Part shown: piece by piece, positions 42,881-53,392 of the stretch
Numbering within the stretch: position 1 is the first letter of the stretch
How the letters are laid out: each line of letters begins with the position of its first letter
Source of the DNA: Tenebrio molitor
Lineage: Eukaryota; Arthropoda; Insecta; Coleoptera; Tenebrionidae
NCBI RefSeq assembly: GCF_963966145.1
Contig: NC_091049.1
Location: forward strand, 11,780,001-11,844,000
Reading direction: 5' to 3'
Length of the DNA stretch: 64,000 nt
Notes under the pieces: generated by a model
Database searches by the model: none
What the model was told of the DNA's origin: nothing
Seen by the model: only the letters and a program-made list of their open reading frames with translations
Position numbers and translations under genes: made by a program

Positions 42881-43831
42881 TAGTCGTGTTTTTGGATACC
42901 TCGTTTCCGCACCGAGTGAGAGATTAGAAGATTATTGCAAATACCCAGAAAACAACTCACTTCCAGAAATTGAATTTGTCGGAGGGGAAGTTAAAATTTC
43001 TTTTGGAAATATTTACTCTTCAGTTCTTCTGTCTTCAGTTCTTGGCTGTGCATAACGACATAAATATTGTTTTCTATACCTAGTAGTTCGTGTGCAGAAT
43101 GGAACTAAAATTGTGCTTAGTTCACGACGCAAAGAATTGCTCGTTCATAATAATTATACGTACCGAAAATGTAAAACTTTAAATTCGGGTGAAGTTTACT
43201 GGCGGTGTAGTGTGGAAAAATCGTGTCGAGCTAAAATTTCTACTGTTGGAGCGGAAAATATAATCAATCGTTTCGAAGAGAGGCATGATCATGGAAGTGA
43301 TGAAAAAAAATAAATAGGAAATTACTGAGTAATCATTCGAAACGAAAAGCGATCGAAGATCTCAGTGACAGGCCGACAAAAATTTTTCATTCTGCAATAA
43401 AAGAAAACGTTGCATCACTAGACATCGTGACTCAAAAGGATGTGAAATTAGTTTAACAAAGTATATATCGAGTACGCAGATAAGTTACGCCCCTATTGCC
43501 GAAATCTCGAGAAGAAGTGATAAGTACCTTGAATAATTTGGATTTAAAGACAATTAAAAATGAAATTTTTTTGTTGGTGAATGATCAAGAAACTCAAGTT
43601 GTGATATTTTCGTGCAAGACTAATTTGAAAGTGCTTTGTTCAAATGAAAAAATTTATTTAGATGGAACGTTTAGACAATGTGCTAAACACTTTTTATAGT
43701 TGTTTTGTTTACACGTTTTAGTAAATGGACACTATATTCCTTCAGTGTTTTCGTTATTACCAAACAAAAGTCAGCAGACTTATTTAAACTTTTTTTCTCT
43801 TCTTTGTAAGAAATGCAATGAATTGGAATTA

Positions 43832-45289
43832 AAGTAACGCTTAAGGTATCAGATTATACAGCGTGGTCCAACACTTATCATTTTTGCGATTACATGTTTA
43901 ATAATTGTCCAAAAATTCTGAAACTCGGTAGGCACAATCTATAATTAATATTCTATGATTGAGCATGATCAATTTTTTTCAATTAAATTTTTGTGATGGA
44001 GCTAACTTTATAGCGATTTAATATCAAATTGGTCCAAATATTGAAACCTTTTTTTTGCTCTACTAGTTACAGAACTCCTCACCTTTTTGATTGATCCACT
44101 TCCGACTTTGAATTATAATTAGGTAATAGTGAAAATTGCGATCAAATATCAAGTTAAAGAAAGCTGGAATCCAAGACCATTTGTGGTAGAGCTGAATAGG
44201 ACAGCTCGTAATGTGATGGCCCCCCAATAAATCTTTTTGACGCAGGGCTGTTGGCTCCCCCGAAACCATTTTTCAGGGCAGTACTAGTGAAATTCCAGTT
44301 TATGATAGAAACGATTCGCAGCAAGTAAAGGATTTTTCTTTAAATGAAAAATAGATATTTTAAAAAACTGAATATTGAATAATTTCAACTTCATTACGTA
44401 ATTTATTTGAAAATTTCTTCAGAATGTTTGCCGAAATTGCTAGGCGTAAAATAGTCGAGTTCGGCCCTGACAGGGTAAGTACCTGCAGTTAGGCGATGGG
44501 GTATTGTAAATCTTACTTCTGGTTTGGTTTGCGATTAGGCACTTAGTGTAACTGCGTCATAAATTCCTGTCAGTTGTGCGGCACCTGCTTTAATTGCAAA
44601 TAAATCGGCAATGTGATGCATTTTAATTTTTTTTATTTTCAGATTTCTGTTTTCTGTATTAGTTTGAACCTATTTATATTTAAAAAAAAAATTTGAATTT
44701 TGATTAATTTCACTTTATCGCCTCTTGACGCGAAACCCAATTGATAATAAATAAAATAATGGGACAGGCTTATAGCTCCATAATGTGTGTCTCTTCCTAG
44801 CCAAGCGTAAAATTTTTTCGATAATTAGAAACCGCGTAATCGCAAAAATGGTAAGTGTTGGACCACCCTGTATGGCAGCACTAAAATTATCCCAATAATA
44901 GAAACCAATATTGGCGTTAAGACGGTTGTCTCGGCTCGTGCAGCTGCATCCCTTTTCCTTAGTTCAGGGCAGGGATTAAAAATTTGTAATAGAACATGTT
45001 TTTGATGTTTATTGTAAATTTTGTTATTGTAACGAAATTCCCTTTAGTACTTTGTGTCTTGAAAACAGTAAAGATGATTTGTAACAGTATTGTACATTTA
45101 ATAAATAAATATAATTTCGTCGGTACGCATTTGTTTTGAGGCCGGCTCTGGAATTTACAACAGAGAATTGCTTGAAGCATGATTTATGGTTGGGCTGACC
45201 GCCTACTGCAATTGCGACAAAAGGAACGTTTATCTCTGGTCAAATACTTTTAAAGGGCCATATAATCTTATACCTTAAGCGTTACTTTA
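43832..45289. mobile_element. MITE family B, inverted copy with nested insert
   Basis: It starts AAAGTAACGCTTAAGGTAT and ends ATACCTTAAGCGTTACTTTA. Read on the minus strand it matches 37144-37589 along its length, except for 1,012 bp inserted at a TA (43857-43858/44871-44872). The FLYWCH-MULE frame ends CNELEL before it and resumes LLKPKIVAVDFE after it. Confidence 0.85.
43859..44870. mobile_element. Tc1/mariner-type element nested in MITE B
   Basis: The ends CAGCGTGGTCCAACACTTAT and ATAAGTGTTGGACCACGCTG-like right end (CCATTTTTGCGATTACG region included) pair over about 35 bp, with TA on both sides and the MITE B sequence continuous outside. The 1-kb interior shows no clear transposase on either strand, so it is probably a non-autonomous derivative. 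Confidence 0.8.
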
Positions 45290-45560
45290 CTTTTAAAACC
45301 AAAAATTGTAGCAGTTGATTTTGAAGTAGCTATACATAACGCCGTTTTAATAAGTTGACCGGAAGTGCGTTTGATGGGTTGCTGTTTTCATTTGGGGCAA
45401 GCGTGGTTTAGGGCAATACAAAAATTTGGTTTACCTACAAAATATAAAGATCCCGAAGAAGATGAAGCCGGAAAGTGGATGCGTTATTTGTTTGGACTAC
45501 CATATTTAAATCCTGAGGAAGTTGGAGCATTACAACCCACAGATAATCGCATTACCCAAC

Positions 45561-45953
45561 TATACTTGGGCCAACCAACAGATATAGTAATAAAACCGCC
45601 CCCTAGTGCCCGCGTATTTTAAATAGCAGCTTCCAATTGGCTTATTCAAAATGTGCGCAGATTTTCGAAAGCCTGATGTACATCCACAAAAAAAAACTTG
45701 ACGGCATCCGCCATCCGCCATCTCATTCGTTTTAACCTCGCTTCGGGAGTTTGACCACGTGTTTATATTTGTTTGTTTTTCTTGGCATTTTTCGATTTGT
45801 ATTACAAAATAGTTTTTTTTCAAGACTTTTGGTTCTCCATTTGTTAGAAAGAACCTGCTTCATTGTGAAACAGGCTTCGGCGTATATCGTTCTACGCAAC
45901 TAGACCACATCCCCTTTTTTTTATTACTATATCTGTTGGTTGGCCCAAGTATA
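45561..45953. mobile_element. Mariner-type MITE in FLYWCH-MULE
   Basis: TATACTTGGGCCAACCAACA and its complement form about 35-bp perfect ends starting at TA. Removing it and one TA restores the MULE reading RITQ-L-ADYLVEHYIDEN. A noncoding 390-bp element. Confidence 0.85.
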
Positions 45954-46204
45954 GCAGATTATTTGGTGGAACACTATATAGATGAAAACGTTCCTCGTTT
46001 CCTCGTTCGATATGGGGCGAATTATCATCTAGTGTAGACCATACGACTAATGCTTGTGAATCTTTTCACTCACGTTTTAATGCCAGCTTTTATGTTACAC
46101 ACCCACCTCTATTTATATTTCTAGAAGTACTTAAAAATTTTCAAACTGATACTTACATAAAAATACAAAGTTTAAATGAACCAGTCGATTTATAGTTATA
46201 CCCA

Positions 46205-47433
46205 GGTATAATTGTGCAGAAATGTATATGTCATTCCCTTCATCTATGCGCAAGTGAAGATTGCAAGTGTTTGCCGCGCTTATGCGAGGATTTGGCAAGG
46301 AACATTTATGGTTTTTTCAAAAATGGTGCTAAGCGACAAGCCATGCTGAAACAGTTTCAAATATTTTGTAACATGGATCCACATAAAATTCTTCGGCCTG
46401 CGCAAACTAGGTGGCTGTCTTTGTTGTCCGTCATCAGAAGAATACTAGAGCAGTGGGAACCTTTAGGACTATTTTTTACTGAAAATTACATGGAACATCG
46501 TCTTCTTGCCAGCGAAGAAATTTATAATGCTCTCAATAACTTTTAATTGGGTTTTACCGAAATTTGTAGACTTGAACAAATATTTTCAAAGTGAAAAAGT
46601 AGTGATTTTAAATTTGCACAAGAAAATGGCTGATACTTACAAAGACTTGTTGCTTTCTTACATGCAGCCTAATTATGTAAGACAAACAGACATAGAAAAC
46701 ATAGACCCTGCAAATAATTCGCAATTTACTCCCTACGAAAATATGTACCTAGGAGTCGGTATTATGCAGATTCTCTAACAGATCCAGTAGCTAAGCAGGA
46801 TTTTTATGAAAGATGCAGGCGTTTTTTAATAACTTCATGCCTTGAAATTAAAAAAAGATACAACTTTAAAGATCATGTGTTGAGTAAAATGCATGTATTG
46901 TTCAAGCCAAATATTAAGAAAACTGATTGTTTTCGTTGATCACTAGTGTTCCTCTTATTTGTGATCCGAAGAATGTACAAGAGTTTCAAAAGATAGATGA
47001 TCAATGGAGGAATTTGAAATCGTTTGAAAATCTACCACAAACTGATGAAATTGACGAATTTTATTTTGCATTGAGTAAAATAACTGGAGTTGCTGGGGAA
47101 CCACTGTTTCCTGATTTAAGTAAATTTGCAATGAATGTTCTATCGCTTCCACAATCAAGTGCCAGTTGTGAACGTGTCTTTTCTAAAGTGAATTTAATAA
47201 AAACAAAATCAAGGAACAAACTATTGACAAGCACATTAAATGGCATTTTGCTTTCATCACAGCGGATGAATTTGGAGAACGGTTGTCAACTTTAAACCCA
47301 CCAATAAAATGGTACAAGCAATGACGTCGTCAAATTTATATACCAAAAATCAAAAATCATCGGTGCCTGGAAGAAGAGCACAGCAGAAGAAGAAGAAGAA
47401 GAGATTATATTTGAAGAGACAGAAGCAGAGTAG
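46205..47433 (+). pseudogene. hAT (ZBED/KIAA1586-like) transposase remnant
   Basis: It reads CICHSLHLCASEDCKCLPRL, CEDLARNIYGFFKNGAKRQA and PHKILRPAQTRWLSLLSVIR, the last being the conserved TRWLS block. A frame change near 46545 leads to WVLPKFVDLNKYFQSEKVVI and another near 46780 to TDPVAKQDFYERCRRFLITS. The dimerisation region VLSLPQSSASCERVFSKVNL ends the recognised domain. A further frame change gives a tail with a run of glutamates (TAEEEEEE) to a TAG at 47431. The BED finger and first catalytic blocks are missing; a CAG acceptor-like site precedes the start. Confidence 0.75.
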
Positions 47434-47562
47434 CTTTCTTTTTGTATTTTATACTATATTTTCTATTTAATATCATTTTTATACAACTGACATTAAAAGT
47501 GACGTTTTTAGTGGAAGCTAATTTGATTAAAAATTGCTCTTTATAACTTGCCGTGTTAGTAG

Positions 47563-48075
47563 TATCGTGTGTTCCAATAAAAACTCACTCGCAGTATGCC
47601 ATGACTATAGAGATAGATAGACTGGTCATGTCGTGGAGGGAGAAAAGACTGGAGATGGCACTAATTCAAATAAGTGTACCGGCCCGCGAAAACTACAGAG
47701 TCATAAAAGGTTTCTGAATATAGACGCTAGGCCAATAGCTTCCTTCGCCTTCCTTCCAGGCGCATTGTGCTTCTTTATCTAGCGCATTGTGGATTGGGTT
47801 ATAAAAGGTTGTTGCACGTGCTTTTAGAGGGTTCGGATTTTTAACATGGGAAGCATAGGAAATGCCATCTCCAGTCTTTTCTCCCTCCACGGGTCATGTC
47901 GATTTTAGGATCATTGGAAGTAGTTCATTTGTTACTTACAAATGTTCATCATATTGTGAGTTGTGACAGATAACCTATAAATTTACTTTAGTAGTTCATT
48001 TCACATCTGGTACTAAGACATACTTCATTTTTGTCATGGCTTGCTGCGAGTGAGTTTTTTGTGGAACACACGATA
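47563..48075. mobile_element. TIR element with TA ends, host of a nested MITE
   Basis: TATCGTGTGTTCCAATAAAA and CTCACTCGCAG pair with CTGCGAGTGAGTTTTTTGTGG...ACACACGATA at the right (about 45 bp, minor differences). The TA at each edge suggests the Tc1/mariner superfamily. It is split by the element at 47634-47890. Confidence 0.75.
47634..47890. mobile_element. MULE-like MITE with 9-10 bp duplication
   Basis: Perfect inverted ends of about 28 bp start GTGGAGGGAGAAAAGACTGG. GGTCATGTC lies directly at the left (47625-47633) and one base off the right end (47892-47900). This reads as a 9-bp duplication plus one base, or a 10-bp duplication with one mismatch. Duplications of 9-10 bp are characteristic of Mutator-like elements. 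The interior is noncoding. Confidence 0.75.
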
Positions 48076-48079
48076 TATT

Positions 48080-48406
48080 ATGATACAAGTTTATAAGGAA
48101 GCCTTTAAAGCACGCGCGACGAGTTTAAGAGCACGACGCGTCGCAAATACAAATGACGACGATGAAGACGTAAACTTTTTTAAATCGCTTTTGCCGCATG
48201 TCAAGCAACTTCCTTCCATAAATAAATTAAATTTTCGGACCAAGGTGCAAAATTTGCTCTGTCAGGAACTGACAAAGCTTGAAAGCCTCCATAATTGCAC
48301 ATTGCGCGAAGTGTATATGCGTGTATACGTATATGTGTACGCTCTGCAAGTTTCATGGTTTTTAAAGGGATCAACAGTGTTTTTGGTTCCTGTTCTGTTG
48401 AAATAG
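48080..48406 (+). pseudogene. BESS-motif protein fragment
   Basis: The reading DDDEDVNFFKSLLPHVKQLP followed by NKLNFRTKVQNLLCQEL matches the BESS motif found at the C-terminus of MADF-BESS transcriptional regulators of insects and of some transposon-associated Myb/MADF proteins. No MADF domain lies upstream. It could be the last exon of a host gene or transposon cargo. The preceding sequence is a MITE and the following is the LINE leader. Confidence 0.5.
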
Positions 48407-48581
48407 TGTGGACTAATCGTACGTTAACTAATTTCAGTTTTTTTTTTATATACCTTTTTATTTTTGTGTTTTTTTTCTTGTGCTGGATTGACTTTTACGG
48501 TTATCGAGTGGGTGAGTTGTTTTTACCACTGCTGATAGTACGTGCTATCGCAGTGGCATCACTTCTTTTGCCGCCATAAAA

Positions 48582-49931
48582 ATGGGACGAAAATGCATGA
48601 ATTGTAACAAAACTATCGCTCGTTCTGATGATTATTTAAGATGCAGTAAAGACTGTGCGGGTGTTTTTCACTTGGCATGTGTCCGAGTTTCAAAGGCTTT
48701 ATTTGCAGTTATGAAAACTGAGGACAAAGTTCGCAGTTGGGTATGTGTAGGTTGCTCTTCAGACGTAACCTCACCTATTCCTAATATAGAGCAGTCTGTT
48801 GACAATATGTTTAACCTTACTTCTACCGTTTTGTCTGATACTGCTGGTAATACAATAAACACCGACGTCTTACTACCACCTTTCCTGCCTGACAGTAACA
48901 CTTTAAACAATGTTCCTGACGCCTTCAAAAATGTTTTCAGTGAATTCTCTGGAACTATTTATAAATATTTTGAAATTTTCGGTGCATCTATGAGGAATCA
49001 TTTTAATTCTTTAAACGGACAACTTGCGGATCTAAGAAAAGAAAATTCTCTACTACGAACTGAAATTCAGAAACTAACTGATAAATTATCCCAGAAGGAA
49101 TTGCTGCAGAATAAATCTCAAGATTTACCCTTATCCAACGTATTATCTTATGCTGACACTATTAAGCGATGTGCATCTGTGGTTGTCATGCCAAAAGAAT
49201 CTTCTCAAGCAGTCTCTAAAACCAAATCTGACATAATTAACAAAATTGATCCTTCTAAATCAAATGTTGATATATCGGGTGTACGTTCAACGAAAAATGG
49301 CGGTCTTATTCTGAAATGCCATGATCCTTCCGAGTTCAAAAAATTTGCTTTGGATAATAAATTAGTGGACTCGTACGAAATTAAAGACTCAAAAACCATT
49401 TCGCCTAGATTACGCATTTCAGGGGTTTCTAGTGATTTAGGAAAAGAACATATTATATCATTTTTGGTAAAGCAGAATAGCTCTGTATTTAGTAATCCTT
49501 CTCAGCTGAAAATCCTTAAATATTTTCCCACTAAGAAGAAACCTGATGTTTTTCAGTTCATCTTGCAAGTTGACGTCAATACTTATATTAAAGCTTTAAA
49601 TTCGAAACACTGTTTGATTGGATTAGACAACTGTTATATATTTGATGCTATTGATGTAATTCGCTGTTATCGCTGCAACACCTATCACCACTCTCATACT
49701 TTTTGCAAACGTAATCTAAGTTGTCCTAGATGTGGCGAATCCCATGAGGTAAAGGAGTGCAAATCTACTGTTTTAAGATGCATAAACTGTGTATCCCTCA
49801 ATTCAAAGACCAATCTGACTGCTGTAAACGCTGCTCATGCATGTTGGGACACTAACGAATGTCAGTATTATTTAAATCTAATAGCTAATATAAAGAAAGA
49901 TTTATTTGGTGATGTTACTTTACCTTCATAG
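48582..49931 (+). CDS. LINE ORF1 protein with PHD-like finger and zinc knuckles
   Basis: The 449-aa frame opens with an ATG at 48582 and a PHD-like C4HC3 finger (RKCMNCNK, then LRCSKDCAGVFHLACVRVSK, then WVCVGCSS). A coiled-coil stretch (ADLRKENSLLRTEIQKLTDK, residues about 145-170) follows, then a region with RNA-recognition-like spacing. CCHC-type knuckles close it (RCYRCNTYHHSHTFC, CPRCGESHEVKEC, CINC). It would bind and package the element RNA. The frame is intact, whereas ORF2 is broken. Confidence 0.8.
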   Translation: MGRKCMNCNKTIARSDDYLRCSKDCAGVFHLACVRVSKALFAVMKTEDKVRSWVCVGCSSDVTSPIPNIEQSVDNMFNLTSTVLSDTAGNTINTDVLLPPFLPDSNTLNNVPDAFKNVFSEFSGTIYKYFEIFGASMRNHFNSLNGQLADLRKENSLLRTEIQKLTDKLSQKELLQNKSQDLPLSNVLSYADTIKRCASVVVMPKESSQAVSKTKSDIINKIDPSKSNVDISGVRSTKNGGLILKCHDPSEFKKFALDNKLVDSYEIKDSKTISPRLRISGVSSDLGKEHIISFLVKQNSSVFSNPSQLKILKYFPTKKKPDVFQFILQVDVNTYIKALNSKHCLIGLDNCYIFDAIDVIRCYRCNTYHHSHTFCKRNLSCPRCGESHEVKECKSTVLRCINCVSLNSKTNLTAVNAAHACWDTNECQYYLNLIANIKKDLFGDVTLPS

Positions 49932-49982
49932 CAACTAAATTCGGATTCACTATTATATCAAGAGGCAGTTAATATTGAATCG

Positions 49983-52939
49983 TTGTCTTTGTTTGTTGAT
50001 AGTAATATCACCCTAACTGGAGGTGACCGTCTGATAAGTCCTTTAGACCTTGGCTCCTCTGTTGCGTCTGCCTCCAATAGTGTACGGAAGCCTGAGCAGA
50101 TCTCATTCTTGGTTCAGTACCTAAATGCCGGTGGTATGAATACTAAGATATCTGATTTTTTTTAATCAACTGGTGGTTCTCAGAGTGACGTCATTGCCGT
50201 GTCCGAGACTTGGCTATCTGATAATGTTTCATCCTTGGAAATTGCTGATAATAGCATTTACGACATCTACAGAAAGGACAGAAACTTTACTGATCTTGGC
50301 CTCGTGCGTGGTGGTGGCGTTTTGCTGCTAATTCACAAATCTTATCGGGTCTTTCAATTGAATCTTGACCATATTATTGCCCATTTGCCTATTATTGATA
50401 TAATAGGTTGTAAAGTTGTATTGAATTCCCAATCTTTTGTGTTCGTTTTTGTTATTTATATACCACCTCAAACCTCTGTTGATGACTTTGCCACCCTGAT
50501 GGAGTTTTTGGAGGTCTTGGATTACTTGTATGAACACGATGTACTGTTTATAGGTGATTTTAATGTGCCTAATTATATCAATAATAATGGTTGCAGAATA
50601 GACTCTAAAAACGAACTTTTACTTAATTTTTGTAGTATTTTAAATCTTAAACAATTCAATTATATTACGAATTGTGATAATCGTTGTTTAGATCTAATAC
50701 TATCAAGTTTTGATTGCAGTGTTATGCTCGATTCCGCTCCCCTGTTAATTGGAAGTGCGCTTCATCCTCCTTTATTTTGTATTTGTTCTCTGAAGTCGCC
50801 TTGTCGCAAGTTTTTCAAAAGTTCCAAAAGTTGCCGCGGGGAAGAACGATTTAATTTCCGTAAAGCTAACCTGTTGGGTCTCTACGATTGTATTGCGAAT
50901 TGTGACTGGAGTTTTCTGCATGCTGTGAACGATGTGAATGTGGCAGTCGGTTTATTTTATGAAAAGTTATATGACATGTTTCGGCAGTTTGTACCGCTGA
51001 ACAGAGCGAATTCTTCACATTATCCGGTCTGGTATACAACCGTCATTATTAGGAAATTAAAACACAAGTTTAAGGTTTTTAAAAAATACAAAAAAAACTA
51101 AGTCACGCTCTACATTAATTGAATTTAGGACCTTGAGACGTGATCTTAAGATCAGCATTAATGCAGCATACCATGAGTACATTTCTACGGTTGAACAGCA
51201 ACTAACTCACGACCCTCGTTGTTTTTGGTCATTTGTGAACCATAAAAGGAAATCTAGTACTATTCCTTCTGTTATGCAATTAGATGAGGTCGAGTACTCC
51301 ACCCCGCATACTATCGCTAACGCCTTTCTATCCCACTTCGAAAAGAATTTTTCGTCACCATCAATGACGGATTTTCAGTTTAATAATCCTTGTAACAACA
51401 ATTATATTCATTTGCCAAGTATTTCTACTGATGATATCCTAAGGCATCTTTTAAAACTGAAGCCGTCTTCTGCCAGCGGTGATGATGCCCTTCCTGGTTT
51501 TATCCTTAAGGATTGTGCTCAAATACTGGTTACGCCTTTGCATTTTTTATATAATTTAATTTTAACAACCTCAGTTTATCCGTGCTTATGGAAGGTTGGT
51601 AAGATTTGTCCTATATTCAAGTCGGGTAAGAAGAATATCATCTCAAATTATAGACCTGTCACCATTCTACCGCATATTTCCAAGGTATTTGAGTCTATTA
51701 TTTACTCTTATATATATACTAATGTACAAAATGTTATCTCTGAACATCAGCATGGATTTTTTAGGGGTTGGTCTACGTCCACCAATTTATCTTGCATCTC
51801 GCATTTCATTTCAGCTGCGTTGGATAAAAATACTCAGGTTGATGTCATCTACACCGACTTTTCAAAAGCATTTGATCGCATCGATCATAATATCTTATGA
51901 AATAAACTCAGACACTTCGGGTTCAGTGACTCTCTTTTAAATCTATTCGAGTCTTATTTATTGGATCGTTTTTGTTACGTAAATGTTTTAGGTTTCTATT
52001 CTGCTCGGCTAGTTGTAAATTCAGGTGTTCCCCAAGGGTCTAATTTAGGTCCCTTGCTTTTCCTTTTGTTTATTAACGATATCGTTGAAATATTTAGTTT
52101 AAATGTGCTTTTGTTTGCCGATGATGTTAAGCTGTATTCTACTATTAGAGATATTTATGACTGTATGCGTTTGCAATCAAATGTTGATGTGCTTTATGGT
52201 TGGTGTCGCAGTAACGGTCTCCCCTTGAATCGTGACAAATGCTACATTCTCTCGTTCTCTCGTAAGACCAAGCCGCTTATGTTCGATTATAGAATTGGGA
52301 ATGACTAGGTGTTTCACTTTCAAGGATTTAGGCGTTACATTTGACGCTCAATTCACCTTCAACGAACATGTTGATATTATTGTGGCATCATCAGTCAAAA
52401 CTTTAGGTTTCATCTTTCGATCGTGCAAACGATTCAGGTCTGAGAGTTGTTTAAGGGCACTTTATTTTACCTTGGTCAGATCTAAATTGGAGTACTGTTC
52501 AATTGTATGGTCGCCGATCTATCGAAGAGGTGTTGATGCTTTGGAGTCGGTTCAGAGGAAGTTTGCCAAGTATCTTCTGTTCAAGTTAATTGCTGAATTT
52601 CCTCCAAGAGGTACTCCTAATTCTGTTCTTTATGATATGGCAAATCTGCGTTCTCTCAATATGAGACGTAATGATAGTTTTCTGATATTTCTATATAAGA
52701 TCATACACGGCATTATTAATTCTCCCTTCTTGTTATTCCAAATGTATTTCAATGTGCCTCGGGCAAATCTTAGATCTGGTCGTTTTTTTTATGTTCCGCG
52801 AGCAGTTACTAATATACTGCATCGTTCCCCTCTTTATACTGCCTGCACATTATTCAATAGCAACTGTAGTGAGTGCGATATTTTTGTGATTAGTCTTGGA
52901 CAATTTAAGAGATTGATTACCTGCATTTCAGAGGTTTAA
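49983..52939 (+). pseudogene. LINE ORF2: AP-type endonuclease and reverse transcriptase, broken
   Basis: The endonuclease motifs are VSETWLSDN, GGGVLLLI, FIGDFNVPNY and CLDLILSS. The SDH position has decayed to GSALHPPL. Reverse transcriptase motif A is YTDFSKAFDRIDH, motif B is GVPQGSNLGPLLFLL and motif C is LLFADDVKLY. The C-terminus LGVTFDAQFTFNEH and LEYCSIVWSPIY is typical of the group. Lesions are a stop at 50163-50165, a frameshift near 51095 in an A-rich run, a stop at 51898-51900 and a frameshift near 52300. There is no RNase H. Confidence 0.85.
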
Positions 52940-53049
52940 TTGAGCGTTTCCCGTAACGGGTACACAGTCGCTTTTTGAGCTGTTGCATTGTATAACGCTG
53001 TTTACTGTTGGTTTTTGTTTGGGTGTACAACCTGTTAACCAACATACCA

Positions 53050-53092
<43 letters not shown>
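53050..53092 (+). repeat. (TAA)n 3' tail of the LINE
   Basis: About fourteen TAA units directly follow the LINE 3' UTR. A microsatellite tail in place of poly(A) marks the 3' end of the insertion and gives the element's orientation. Confidence 0.85.
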
Positions 53093-53392
53093 GGATTCAT
53101 CTACCCCAAACAGGTACTACGAGTAGAATCACATCGCCATATTGTTCACTACTTTCTTCGATCTACAGCAGTAGCCAACAATCCGATGGTGGACATAACG
53201 AGGTACACAATAATTATATTGTGCACGAATTTAATTAACCATATTTTTTATACAAAAAATAAAAATAAAATGATAAAATGTAAAAATGATTTTTTTAACC
53301 TACCTTAAAGTTAACATGAGCCTTTCTTCTACTGAAATTGGTCGTTGAAAATTAGTTGGCTCGTACCTAATTTCCGATTTTATCGCGTTCAC
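53093..53392. other. No gene recognised
   Basis: AT-rich noncoding DNA between the LINE tail and the next TIR element. Confidence 0.3.

Larger units (their letters stand above)
43092..46195 (+). pseudogene. FLYWCH-type MULE transposase
   Basis: A FLYWCH finger opens it (GTKIVLSSRRKELLVHNNYT, then GEVYWRCSVEKSCRAKISTV, then RHDHG). After frame changes come LPKSREEVISTLNNLDLKTI and the first D in NEKIYLDGTFRQC, then NKSQQTYLNFFSLLCKK. A MITE (43832-45289) splits it. PKIVAVDFEVAIHNAVL carries the second D, MGCCFHLGQAWFRAIQKFGL the conserved CxxH-type block, and WMRYLFGLPYLNPEEVGAL follows. After another MITE (45561-45953), NACESFHSRFNASFYVTHPP holds the third acid. All MULE blocks are present, but stops and shifts inactivate it. 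Confidence 0.75.
48421..53092 (+). mobile_element. Non-LTR retrotransposon (Jockey/CR1 group)
   Basis: Two reading frames in LINE order are followed by about 105 bp of 3' UTR and a (TAA)n tail (53050-53092). The 5' edge is not fixed; the leader between the BESS fragment and ORF1 is T-rich. ORF2 has endonuclease and reverse transcriptase but no RNase H, which points to the Jockey/CR1/L2 assemblage rather than I. No flanking duplication was found. Confidence 0.85.

Noticed and set aside
53050..53092. Independent microsatellite
   Set aside because: It begins exactly at the end of the LINE 3' UTR and is better read as the LINE tail.
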